From the NCBI RefSeq assembly GCF_026340305.1, contig NZ_JAPEPI010000002.1, positions 1,736,001-1,800,000 of the forward strand: 64,000 bases of DNA, written 5' to 3'. Of the stretch, positions 1-7,129 are shown piece after piece (the first letter of the stretch is position 1; the number at the start of each line of letters is the position of its first letter). The stretch is from Streptomyces sp. NBC_01381. GTDB lineage: Bacteria > Actinomycetota > Actinomycetes > Streptomycetales > Streptomycetaceae. Under the pieces are notes generated by a model that did not search any database, was not told the DNA's origin, and was given only the letters and a program-made list of their open reading frames with translations. A program made the position numbers and the translations under genes.

Positions 1-74
1 ATCTGGCCGTCGGTGCTGACGGCGCGGCCCTCGCGGCCGTTCGCGGTGGCGACGGCGGTGTACAGCGCGTTCAT
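1..74 (-). CDS. ohr: Organic hydroperoxide resistance protein Ohr (N-terminus only)
   Basis: Only the first 24 codons are in the window; the gene runs off the left edge. The start is the ATG whose A is at 74, preceded on the minus strand by an AGAGGA ribosome site. The visible peptide begins MNALYTAVATANGREG and continues to VSTDGQ, which matches the N-terminus of actinobacterial Ohr/OsmC-family thiol peroxidases. These reduce organic hydroperoxides with a cysteine pair that lies outside the window. The divergent MarR-type gene with the OhrR cysteine supports the call. Only the N-terminus can be judged. Confidence 0.8.
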   Translation of the reverse strand, partial: MNALYTAVATANGREGRAVSTDGQ

Positions 75-179
75 GGGTGTCCTCTTCCGTTGCGGCTTGG
101 TTTCCGTTGCGGCTTGGTCCGGCTGTCGAAGCGACCGATGGGGGTGCGGTCGCTTCGACAGACATAAGAATTGCACGCT

Positions 180-201
180 ATTTAGTTGTGCGCAACTTAA
201 T
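180..201. promoter_or_regulatory. Probable OhrR operator (imperfect inverted repeat)
   Basis: A 22-bp inverted repeat, with 18 of 22 positions matching its own reverse complement, lies between ohr and ohrR. Its arms are TAGTTG and CAACTTA around a GTGCGC centre. It starts 26 bp upstream of the ohrR ATG, where a self-repressing OhrR would act on both genes. AT-rich sequence just to its left could hold -10 elements. Confidence 0.65.
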
Positions 202-226
202 GGCGGGTGGCAGGTACCCTGGATCC

Positions 227-724
227 ATGACCCCGCCCGCCGGCGATCCGCCCCGCCCCGCCACCGACGCGTCCCTGCCCGGCGTCCCCGACGCCGAGCT
301 GCTCCGCCTCGACCACCAGGTCTGCTTCTCGCTGCACGCCGCGTCGCGCGCCTTCGGCGGTGTCTACCGCGACGCCCTCAAGGACCTGGGCCTCACCTAC
401 CCCCAGTACCTGGTGATGCTGGTCCTCTGGGAGCACGGCCCGCAGCCCGTCAAGGCGATCGGCGAGCGGCTGCGGCTCGACTCGGGGACGCTCTCGCCGC
501 TGCTCAAGCGGCTGGAGTCCGCGGGGCTCGTCCGGCGTGAGCGCAGTGCCGAGGACGAGCGGTCCGTGACGGTGCGGCTGACCGAGTCCGGCGCGGAGCT
601 GCGCGAGCGCGCGCTGCCCGTGCCGCGGCGGATCCTCGCCTCCACCGGTCTGGCCCTGGAGGAGATCCTCGCTCTGCAGGGGCTGCTCGGCCGCCTCACC
701 GGCGCTCTGGACGAGGCTCACTGA
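227..724 (+). CDS. ohrR: MarR-family organic peroxide sensor/repressor OhrR
   Basis: 165-aa MarR-type winged-helix regulator. I chose the ATG at 227 over an in-frame start 50 codons upstream because the upstream part crosses the operator and promoter region. The segment LRLDHQVCFSLH carries the conserved OhrR peroxide-sensing cysteine (C33). The wHTH core reads KAIGERLRLDSGTLSPLLKR followed by the wing ERSAEDERSVTVRLTE. OhrR proteins repress ohr and release DNA when the cysteine is oxidised by organic hydroperoxides. The divergent ohr gene and the inverted repeat between the two fit that circuit. Confidence 0.88.
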   Translation: MTPPAGDPPRPATDASLPGVPDAELLRLDHQVCFSLHAASRAFGGVYRDALKDLGLTYPQYLVMLVLWEHGPQPVKAIGERLRLDSGTLSPLLKRLESAGLVRRERSAEDERSVTVRLTESGAELRERALPVPRRILASTGLALEEILALQGLLGRLTGALDEAH

Positions 725-751
725 GGCGGCCGAGGGTTCACTCGCGAGGGC

Positions 752-1762
752 TCAGCCCTTCAGTTCCCGCAGGTACTTTCCGAACTTCTCCAGGCCGTCG
801 ATGTTGCGCGGCCCGCTGATGCCCTCGTTGTAGTCGAGGACGAAGAAGTTGTTCTTCTTCACGGCCGGGAGTTCCTTGGTGTGCGGGGACTTCTTCAGGA
901 ACTCGATCTTCTTCTTGGCGGGCATGTCGCCGTAGTCGAAGATGATGACGACCTCGGGCTCGGCCTTGGTGACGGCCTCCCAGTTCACCTGGGTCCACCG
1001 CTCGTCCAGGCCGTCGAAGATGTTCCTGCCGCCCGCGCTCTTGATGATGTCGTTCGGCGGGACCTGGCTGCCGGCCGTGAAGGGCTGGTCGGTGCCGGAG
1101 TCGTAGAGGAAGACCGGGACCCGGTCACCCTTCGGGGCCTTGGACTCCACCGCGCTCACGCGCTTCTTGAGGCCGGCCACGACCTCGTCCGCCTTCTTCT
1201 CGACCTTGAAGATCTCGCCGAGGCGCTCCAGGTCCGAGTACAGGGCCTTGAACGGCGTTACTTTCTCCGGGTACTTGGGGTAGTTGAAGCAGCTCTCCGT
1301 GTGCATGAAGCTCTGGATGCCGAGCTTGTCCAGGATCGCGGGCGTGATGCCCCGCTGGTCGCTGAAGCCCGAGTTCCAGCCCGCCACGACGAAGTCGGAC
1401 TTGGCCTCCACGACGAGTTCCTTGTTGAGGAGGTCGTCGCTGAGCATCTTCACCTTGGCGTACTCCGACGCCCAAGGGGACTCGCTCACCGGCGGGTTGG
1501 CCGGAGGCATCACGTAACCGTGGACGTGCTTCGTCAGGCCGAGGCTGAACAACTTGTCCGCGCTGCCGCCCTCGTAGGCCACGGCGCGCTTCGGGGTCGT
1601 GTACTCCACCGGCTCGCCGCAGCGCTTGACGGTGACCTTCTTGGACACTCCCGAAGCCTTGGAGTCCGAGTCCGCATCGACCTCGGCTCCGCAGGCGCTG
1701 AGCAGCAGGGTGGCTGCCAGCGCGGATCCGAGTGCGGCGCGCTGCCGGGTGGTTCTGCGCAT
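752..1762 (-). CDS. Metallophore ABC transporter, substrate-binding lipoprotein
   Basis: 336 aa. The N-terminus has a lipoprotein signal: a basic n-region, a hydrophobic stretch, then the lipobox LSAC with the modified cysteine at residue 24. The rest is a class III (FecB/BtuF-like) periplasmic-binding-protein fold with the usual spaced Rossmann-like lobes, for example the segments KRAVAYEGGS and EPEVVIIFDYGDM. It should sit on the outer face of the membrane and deliver a metal chelate to the permease at 2631-3743. It is the last gene of the operon headed by the Zur-type box at 7073, which suggests the ligand is a zinc-responsive metallophore complex rather than a classical ferric siderophore. 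The ligand cannot be read from sequence. Confidence 0.85.
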   Translation of the reverse strand: MRRTTRQRAALGSALAATLLLSACGAEVDADSDSKASGVSKKVTVKRCGEPVEYTTPKRAVAYEGGSADKLFSLGLTKHVHGYVMPPANPPVSESPWASEYAKVKMLSDDLLNKELVVEAKSDFVVAGWNSGFSDQRGITPAILDKLGIQSFMHTESCFNYPKYPEKVTPFKALYSDLERLGEIFKVEKKADEVVAGLKKRVSAVESKAPKGDRVPVFLYDSGTDQPFTAGSQVPPNDIIKSAGGRNIFDGLDERWTQVNWEAVTKAEPEVVIIFDYGDMPAKKKIEFLKKSPHTKELPAVKKNNFFVLDYNEGISGPRNIDGLEKFGKYLRELKG

Positions 1763-1819
1763 GGGTGTGGTGCCTTTCAGGGATGGAGAGGGGGTGATGG
1801 GGAGTGGGGCAGGGGGAGT

Positions 1820-2629
1820 TCAGAACGTGGGCGTGAGCGCGTACAGGAGTTGCGGATCGCCCGTCAGGGGGTGGCTGACGACCGTCGCCTTCACGCCGAA
1901 GACCTCGTCGATCAGCTCCGTGGTGAGCACTTCCTCCGGCGTGCCCGTGGCCACCAACTCGCCCTGGGACAACACGCCGATGCGGTCGCACGCGGCCGCC
2001 GCGAGGTTGAGGTCGTGCAGCACGACCAGGACCGTCAGGCCCGATCCGCGCAGGAGCGAGAGCAGCTCGATCTGGTGGCGTACGTCGAGGTGGTTGGTCG
2101 GCTCGTCGAGGACCAGGATCTGTGGCTCTTGGACCAACGCCCTTGCAAGGAGCACGCGTTGGCGTTCGCCGCCCGACAGGGTGAGTACGCCGCGCCGTGC
2201 CAGGCGGGTGAGGTCGAGGCGGTCCATCGTCCGTGCGCACAGCTCCAGTTCGCGGCCGCTGAGTGCCTGGTTGCCGCGCAGATGGGGTGCGCGGCCGAGG
2301 GCGACGACCTCCTCCACCGTGAAGTCGAGGTCCACCGCGCTGTCCTGGGCCATCGCGGCGACGATCCGTGCGCTGTGCCGCAGGGGCAGGCGGGAGAGGT
2401 CGTCGTCGCCGACCCGGACCACGCCGGAGCTCGGGCGCAGGGCGCGGTAGACGCATTTGAGCGCCGTGGACTTGCCGCTGCCGTTCGGGCCGACCAGGCC
2501 CACGATGCGGCCGGCGGCCACGTCCAGGGAGAGGTCCCTGACGAGTCGCTTCCCGTCGATCGTCACTGAAAGCCCGTCGAGCGCGAGTCCCATCGCTGGT
2601 TCCGTTGCTGGCTCCATTGCGGGTTCCAT
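1820..2629 (-). CDS. Metallophore ABC transporter, ATP-binding protein
   Basis: About 269 aa, FecE/FepC-like ATPase. Walker A is GPNGSGKST, the signature LSGGERQR, Walker B ILVLDEPT, and the switch histidine lies in LVVLHDLNL. It energises import through the FecD-like permease encoded just upstream. An in-frame ATG at 2650 overlaps the permease end by 20 nt. I prefer the ATG at 2629, immediately after the permease stop and 7 nt from a G-rich ribosome site. The extreme N-terminus is low complexity (MEPAMEPATEPAM), and the conserved domain starts at GLALDGLSV, so a later start is possible. Confidence 0.88.
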   Translation of the reverse strand: MEPAMEPATEPAMGLALDGLSVTIDGKRLVRDLSLDVAAGRIVGLVGPNGSGKSTALKCVYRALRPSSGVVRVGDDDLSRLPLRHSARIVAAMAQDSAVDLDFTVEEVVALGRAPHLRGNQALSGRELELCARTMDRLDLTRLARRGVLTLSGGERQRVLLARALVQEPQILVLDEPTNHLDVRHQIELLSLLRGSGLTVLVVLHDLNLAAAACDRIGVLSQGELVATGTPEEVLTTELIDEVFGVKATVVSHPLTGDPQLLYALTPTF

Positions 2630-2630
2630 C

Positions 2631-3743
2631 TCAACGCCCCCCGAAGACATAGCCCTTGCGCCGCATCAGCGCGATGAACACCGGTACGCCGACCAGTGCC
2701 GTGATGACGCCCAGCGGCAGCTCGCGCGGCGCCACCAACGTCCGCGACACCAGATCGACCCAGACCATGAACACCGCCCCGACCAGCGGGGCGACGGCGA
2801 GGACCCGCGCATGCGTGGCGCCGACCACCATGCGTACGAGATGCGGCATGACCAGGCCGACGAAGCTGATCGCACCGCTCACCGCGACCATCACGCCGGT
2901 GATCAGCGAGGCGAGGACGAGCAGGCCCTTGCGGTGCCGGTCGGGGCTGACGCCGAGGCTCGTCGCGGTCTCGTCGCCGAGCGCCAGGACGTCGAGCGCC
3001 CGGCTGTACCGGTGGAGCACGGCCGTGCCGAGCAGCACGGCGACGGCCACGACGGGGAGCGCGCCCCAGGTGGCGGCGCCGAAGCTGCCCATCGTCCAGT
3101 ACAGGACCATGCTGGTCGCCTCGCTGTCCGGCGCGAAGTAGATGATCACGCTCATCACTGCCTGGAAACCGAGCGCCATGGCGACGCCGGTCAGGACGAG
3201 CCGCAGCGGGGCGAGCCCGCCCCCGCGGGTGGCCGACGCGGCGTACACCAGAAGCGAGGCGACCAACGCGCCGATGAACGCCCCCACGGACACCGCGTAG
3301 ATGCCGAGCGCGGCGAGCCCGCCCGTGACGGTCACGGCGACGGCGCCCACCGAGGCCCCGGACGAGACGCCGAGCACGAACGGATCGGCGAGCGCGTTGC
3401 GCACCAGCGCCTGGATGGCAACACCGACCGCGCTCAGCCCGGCGCCGACAAGTGCCGCCAGGAGTATGCGCGGTGTGCGGATCTGCCAGATGATCTGATA
3501 CGTCGTCACCTCGTCGGCATCGATCTCGCCACCGCTCAGCGCGGCCCACAGCAGCCGGGCGGTATCACCCGGCGAGACGGCGGCAGACCCCATGCCGATG
3601 GCCACGACGACGGAGACCAGGAGGAGACCAAAGAGCACGACACAGGCCACCGCGAGACCCGCACGGGTGGCGAGGCGGTCCTTCAGGCCGCCCTTGGCTG
3701 ACGGGGCGACTCCCGCCGTCGGGGAGGTGGTGGGCGGTGACAT
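2631..3743 (-). CDS. Metallophore ABC transporter, FecD/BtuC-type permease
   Basis: 370 aa with about ten hydrophobic segments, the usual size and topology of BtuC/FecCD-family permeases. A conserved family stretch, RTPRILLAALVGAGLSAVG, is followed by QALVRNALADPFVLGVSSGA. Only one permease gene is present, so it presumably works as a homodimer. It is followed with overlap by the ATPase and then the lipoprotein, giving a complete importer. It lies 127 bp downstream of the MFS exporter gene. That gap holds a dispersed repeat hairpin, which could lower expression of the import genes relative to the biosynthetic ones. Confidence 0.9.
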   Translation of the reverse strand: MSPPTTSPTAGVAPSAKGGLKDRLATRAGLAVACVVLFGLLLVSVVVAIGMGSAAVSPGDTARLLWAALSGGEIDADEVTTYQIIWQIRTPRILLAALVGAGLSAVGVAIQALVRNALADPFVLGVSSGASVGAVAVTVTGGLAALGIYAVSVGAFIGALVASLLVYAASATRGGGLAPLRLVLTGVAMALGFQAVMSVIIYFAPDSEATSMVLYWTMGSFGAATWGALPVVAVAVLLGTAVLHRYSRALDVLALGDETATSLGVSPDRHRKGLLVLASLITGVMVAVSGAISFVGLVMPHLVRMVVGATHARVLAVAPLVGAVFMVWVDLVSRTLVAPRELPLGVITALVGVPVFIALMRRKGYVFGGR

Positions 3744-3777
3744 GGGCAGTGAGGCCTTTCAATTCAGGGTGGATGAA

Positions 3778-3857
3778 GCGCCCCGAAGGGGCGCGAGGCT
3801 GTGACATGTGCGGCTCCGCCGCGTGGGCGCGACCAGCCACGACGGCGCCGCAGAAGA
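3778..3857. repeat. Dispersed Streptomyces-type intergenic repeat with hairpin
   Basis: A perfect hairpin (GCGCCCC, loop GAA, GGGGCGC; 3778-3794) is followed by sequence containing GCGACCAGCCACGACG. The same hairpin and GCGACCAGCCACGACG tail occur again at 14817-14869. From memory, this element is common in Streptomyces intergenic DNA. It lies inside the metallophore operon between the MFS and permease genes and may act as an attenuator or processing site. Confidence 0.7.
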
Positions 3858-3870
3858 CGGCGGCGAGCCC

Positions 3871-5136
3871 TCAGTCGGCGGTCCCCTCCTCCACCGCCCC
3901 AGCCCTCAGCACGAGCACCGCCGCGACGAGCGCGACAACCACCAGCACGCCGAAGGCAACGGCGATCCCCGGATACCCCGCGAGCCCAAGGCCGAGCCCG
4001 CCCAGCGCAGCCCCCACGAACACACCCAGGCTCATGCCCGCGGAGTTGACGCTCAGCGCCGCGCCCCGCTGCGTACCGCAGCGCCGGACGAGCAGGCTGA
4101 CCACGCACGCGGCCACGACCGCGTGGCTGGCCGCATGCACGGACGTCATGGCGAGCGCGAGCGGCAGCCAGTGCGTGAAGTAGAAGCCCACGACCGAGAC
4201 GAGCGCGGCGACCAGGCCGACGGCGAGCAGCCGCTCGGTGCCGATCCGCGGCTCGGCGGAGTTCGTGATCCGCCCCGTGAGGAGGTTGCTCACGAAGAAC
4301 GACGCGCCGCTGAGCGTCCAGACGAACGCGAAGAGCCCGGGGTCGAGTTCGAAACGGTCGTCGTAGTAGGCCGCCAGATAGGAGAGGTACCCCATGAACA
4401 CGGCCGTGCGGAGCAGGGCGATGAGCAGCAGCGGCACCACACCGGGGATCACCCCGAGCGCCTTGAACGAGGCGATATAGCCCAGACGTTGGGCGTCGCC
4501 CCGCTCCTCGACCGGCTTGTTCCTGCCGCGTACGAAGAAGACCGCGGCAAGCAGCAGCGACACGCCCGTCACGGCGAACAGGTCGCCCTGCCAGCCCCAG
4601 AACACCGCCGGCAGCGCGATGACGGGAGCCGCGAGCATGGCCGTCATCGACTGCGTGGCCGTGACGAGCGTCGCCGCGCGCCCCGCCGCCTTCCCGGAAC
4701 CGAAGCGGTCGGCCGCGGCCGCCGTAAGCGCCGGGTTGAGCACCGACGTACTCGCGCCGACGAGCAGGCAGAACACGGCGAGCAGGATGAAGTCCCCGCT
4801 CGCGCCGAGCGCCGCCGACAGGCCGAGCGCGGCGAGCCCGCCCGCGGCCGCCCACTCCTTGCGCACCCGGTCGATCAGCGGCGCGAGCGCGGTGCCCACC
4901 AACAGGGCGGCGAGACCGCCGAGTCCACGCAGACCGCCGAGGGTGGCGACGCTGCTGTCGGCGTCCTCCGCCATCGGCACCAGATACGTACTGAAGACGG
5001 TGAACGGCAGCAGTCCGACCGCGGACGCGACCAGGACGGGCCACAGCGTGCGGGCCATCCGCAGATCGCCGGGCAGCGCCTCGTCCGGGCCGGTGTCCTG
5101 AGAGCCCACCGCGGAGCCCTTGGAGTCGACACTCAC
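3871..5136 (-). CDS. MFS transporter, probable metallophore exporter
   Basis: 421 aa with about twelve hydrophobic segments and typical major-facilitator features, including a positively charged loop after TM2 (PLIDRVRKEW). The start is the GTG at 5136, whose GTGA overlaps the stop of the upstream gene, so translation is probably coupled. The same frame stays open further upstream, but only as a shadow of the Rossmann-protein gene. Its position between biosynthetic genes and an ABC importer suggests it exports the finished chelator, as MFS pumps do in many siderophore clusters. The role is inferred from context; the family is clear. Confidence 0.85.
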   Translation of the reverse strand: MSVDSKGSAVGSQDTGPDEALPGDLRMARTLWPVLVASAVGLLPFTVFSTYLVPMAEDADSSVATLGGLRGLGGLAALLVGTALAPLIDRVRKEWAAAGGLAALGLSAALGASGDFILLAVFCLLVGASTSVLNPALTAAAADRFGSGKAAGRAATLVTATQSMTAMLAAPVIALPAVFWGWQGDLFAVTGVSLLLAAVFFVRGRNKPVEERGDAQRLGYIASFKALGVIPGVVPLLLIALLRTAVFMGYLSYLAAYYDDRFELDPGLFAFVWTLSGASFFVSNLLTGRITNSAEPRIGTERLLAVGLVAALVSVVGFYFTHWLPLALAMTSVHAASHAVVAACVVSLLVRRCGTQRGAALSVNSAGMSLGVFVGAALGGLGLGLAGYPGIAVAFGVLVVVALVAAVLVLRAGAVEEGTAD

Positions 5137-5960
5137 GCCGACTCCCGGTAGCGGTACATCGGCGTCTCGTCGGCGCTGAACTGGGAGAACGTGAACGGCT
5201 CGGCGTTGAGCCCGGTGACCCCGCCGGGCAGGAACGCGCGGGCCACGGCGCTGCCGCTCTGCGCGTACACCACCAGCGGCACCTCGTGCTCGCGGCAGTG
5301 CGCGAGGATCAGGTCGAAGGTGCCGTTGCTCAGCGTCATGCCCGTGGCGACCACGGCGTCGGCCTCCTTGAGCACCTCCGTCATGTCGTCCGTGACCTCG
5401 TCGCCCCACTGGGTCGTACGGAGATTCAGATCGCAGGGGAGGCACACGCCGCCCCGTTCCCGTATCGCCGCCACCAGCGGATTGACGACGCCGATCAGGG
5501 CGACCTTGGCGCCCGGCGTGATGTCGAGGAGCCCGGCGATGGACGCGTCCCGCGCCTTCGCCCGGACCTCCGGGGTGCCGGTGGGCAGCATGACGCGCTC
5601 GGCGCGGGCGTCGTCCCGGTACGGGTTCACCTGTGCGAGATAGGCGTCGAGCGCGGCGACGCGGACGGGCGTGGACTCGGCACGCAGCAGCTTGCCGAGC
5701 GTGTGCCCCGAGGCGTTCTCGCAGAAGTCCGGGGCGAGTTCACCGGCCTCGAAGGAACAGGCGCCGAAGGCCGTGCCGACCCGGAGCAGCAGATAGTGGT
5801 TGTGGTACGTGACGTCGCCGCCCGCGAGGCGGGTGGTGTTGTACAGCCAGAACGCGCTGGTGACGGAGAGGTCCTCGGGGTCGGGTCCGTAGGCGCCGGA
5901 CAGGACGGCTTCGGTGAGTTCCGCGACGCTGCGGGGGGTGCGCGGCTCGGGGCGTGACAT
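5133..5960 (-). CDS. DUF364-type Rossmann-like protein (putative heavy-metal chelation family)
   Basis: 275 aa from the ATG at 5960; a TTG at 5975 is also possible. The C-terminal half matches the DUF364 pattern: VALIGVVNPLVAAIRERG (Rossmann strand and loop), then ADAVVATGMTLSNGTFDLIL and a LVVYAQSGSA strand. The N-terminal half (SAFWLYNTTRLAG, FGACSFEAGELAP) resembles the partner N-terminal domain. The family is annotated as putative heavy-metal chelation, with no firm reaction known to me. It is coupled to the MFS gene and follows the PLP enzyme by about 80 bp, so a biosynthetic or metal-handling role in metallophore production is likely. Confidence 0.75.
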   Translation of the reverse strand: MSRPEPRTPRSVAELTEAVLSGAYGPDPEDLSVTSAFWLYNTTRLAGGDVTYHNHYLLLRVGTAFGACSFEAGELAPDFCENASGHTLGKLLRAESTPVRVAALDAYLAQVNPYRDDARAERVMLPTGTPEVRAKARDASIAGLLDITPGAKVALIGVVNPLVAAIRERGGVCLPCDLNLRTTQWGDEVTDDMTEVLKEADAVVATGMTLSNGTFDLILAHCREHEVPLVVYAQSGSAVARAFLPGGVTGLNAEPFTFSQFSADETPMYRYRESA

Positions 5961-6038
5961 AGGGGGTTCTCTCAATTTCCGATGGTGGATGAAGGCTGAG
6001 GTGAAGGTGGAGATGAAGCTGGATGATGGTGGAAACGG

Positions 6039-7028
6039 TCAGGAAAGATCGCGCCAGGAAGTGGTCGACCAGGGGTGCCTCAACTCGTCGAGTGAGGTGA
6101 TCTCATGGGGTTTCAGGGTGTCGATGTCCTGGGCGTCCGCATGTTTCGCGTACGCGCTCTCGACATAGCGGTGTCCGGTGTCCGCGGCGATGAAGACGTA
6201 CGTACGGGAGTCGTCGCGGCGCTGTTCCCAGAGGGTGGACAGATAGGCGGCACCGGTGGAAAGGCCGGCGAAGATTCCGCTGTTCCTGAGCAGCGAGACG
6301 GCACCGGACAGGGCGCTCTTGAAGTTCACCCAGTGAATGCGGTCGTACGCGTCGTGCCGGACGTTCTTGAATTCGATGGCACTGCCGATACCGGCAATGA
6401 TCATGTCCGGGTCGGACACCTGCTCCGAACCGAAGGTGACACTGCCGAAGGGCTGCACGCCGACGAGTGAGACGTCGCGGCCCGCCTCGCGCAGATAGCC
6501 GGCGATGGCGCCGGTCGAGGCCCCCGAGCCGACGCCGCCCACCAGGGCGAGCGGCCCGTCGGGCACCTCGGCGTCGATGGTCCCGGCGACCTCGCGGTAG
6601 CCGTAGTAATGGATGCTGTCGTGGTACTGCCGCATCCAGTGGTACGTCGGATTCGCCTCGAGGATTTCGGCGATGCGGCGCACCCGCAGTTCCTGGTCGA
6701 GCCGGAGATTCTGGGACGGCTGCACCTGTTCGAGGGTGGCGCCGAGTATTTCCAGCTGTACCCGCATCGTGCGGTCCACGGTCGTGGAACCGACGATGTG
6801 GCACTTCATTCCATAGCGGTGGCAGGCGAGTGCCAGGGCCTGTGCGTAGATTCCGCTGGAGCTGTCGATGAGGGTGTCGCCGGGTTTCACGGCGCCCGAA
6901 TCAAGAAGGTGCCGGACCGCTCCGAGCGCCGAATAGATCTTCATCGTCTCGAACCGGAGACAGACCAAGTCCGGTCGCAGGGATATGAGATCGGGTTTCT
7001 TCACAGCCTCGGCTATGTGGTCGTGCAA
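6039..7028 (-). CDS. PLP-dependent cysteine-synthase-like enzyme (SbnA-like), metallophore biosynthesis
   Basis: 329 aa, fold-type II PLP enzyme. The segment FETMKIYSALGAVRHLLDSG aligns with the SVKDR lysine region of cysteine synthases, so the Schiff-base lysine is probably the K of ETMK. The substrate loop, normally TSGNTG, is SSSGIYAQ. The cofactor-phosphate glycine loop is GGVGSGASTGAIAGYL. Staphylococcal SbnA, a relative, joins O-phosphoserine to glutamate on the way to diaminopropionate. The start appears to be TTG at 7028, 6 nt after a GGGGG ribosome site; GTG at codon 9 is an alternative. It is the first gene after the Zur-type box, so its transcription should rise when zinc is scarce. 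Confidence 0.8.
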   Translation of the reverse strand: MHDHIAEAVKKPDLISLRPDLVCLRFETMKIYSALGAVRHLLDSGAVKPGDTLIDSSSGIYAQALALACHRYGMKCHIVGSTTVDRTMRVQLEILGATLEQVQPSQNLRLDQELRVRRIAEILEANPTYHWMRQYHDSIHYYGYREVAGTIDAEVPDGPLALVGGVGSGASTGAIAGYLREAGRDVSLVGVQPFGSVTFGSEQVSDPDMIIAGIGSAIEFKNVRHDAYDRIHWVNFKSALSGAVSLLRNSGIFAGLSTGAAYLSTLWEQRRDDSRTYVFIAADTGHRYVESAYAKHADAQDIDTLKPHEITSLDELRHPWSTTSWRDLS

Positions 7029-7072
7029 AGCCTGCCCCCTGTCGGTCGTCGAGCCGAGAGCATCACACTAGA

Positions 7073-7087
7073 TGAAAATGATTGTCA
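7073..7087. promoter_or_regulatory. Zur-box-like palindrome shared by two divergent transcripts
   Basis: The 15-mer TGAAAATGATTGTCA is a 7-1-7 palindrome with one mismatched pair. It closely matches the Streptomyces Zur consensus as I recall it (TGAAAATGATTTTCA). It sits 45 bp upstream of the PLP-enzyme start and 43 bp upstream of the kinase start, so one repressor could close both promoters. No DmdR/IdeR iron box (TTAGGTTAGGCTCACCTAA type) is visible here. A Fur-type site is the main alternative. Confidence 0.75.
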
Positions 7088-7129
7088 AGACGGTTAGGGC
7101 TGTGGCAGCCTGTGGGTGTGGAGACATCG

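Noticed and set aside
747..762. Rho-independent terminator between ohrR and the lipoprotein gene
   Set aside because: The short stem AGGGCT/AGCCCT overlaps the stop codon and is followed by no T-run, so support is too weak.
881..2569. Long plus-strand open frame opposite the ABC genes
   Set aside because: It covers three well-supported minus-strand genes with conserved motifs and has the Arg/Gly/His-rich composition of a GC-rich shadow frame.
7073..7087. Iron box for DmdR/IdeR
   Set aside because: The sequence lacks the TTAGGTTAGGCTCACCTAA pattern and matches the Zur form much better, although a Fur-type site cannot be excluded.
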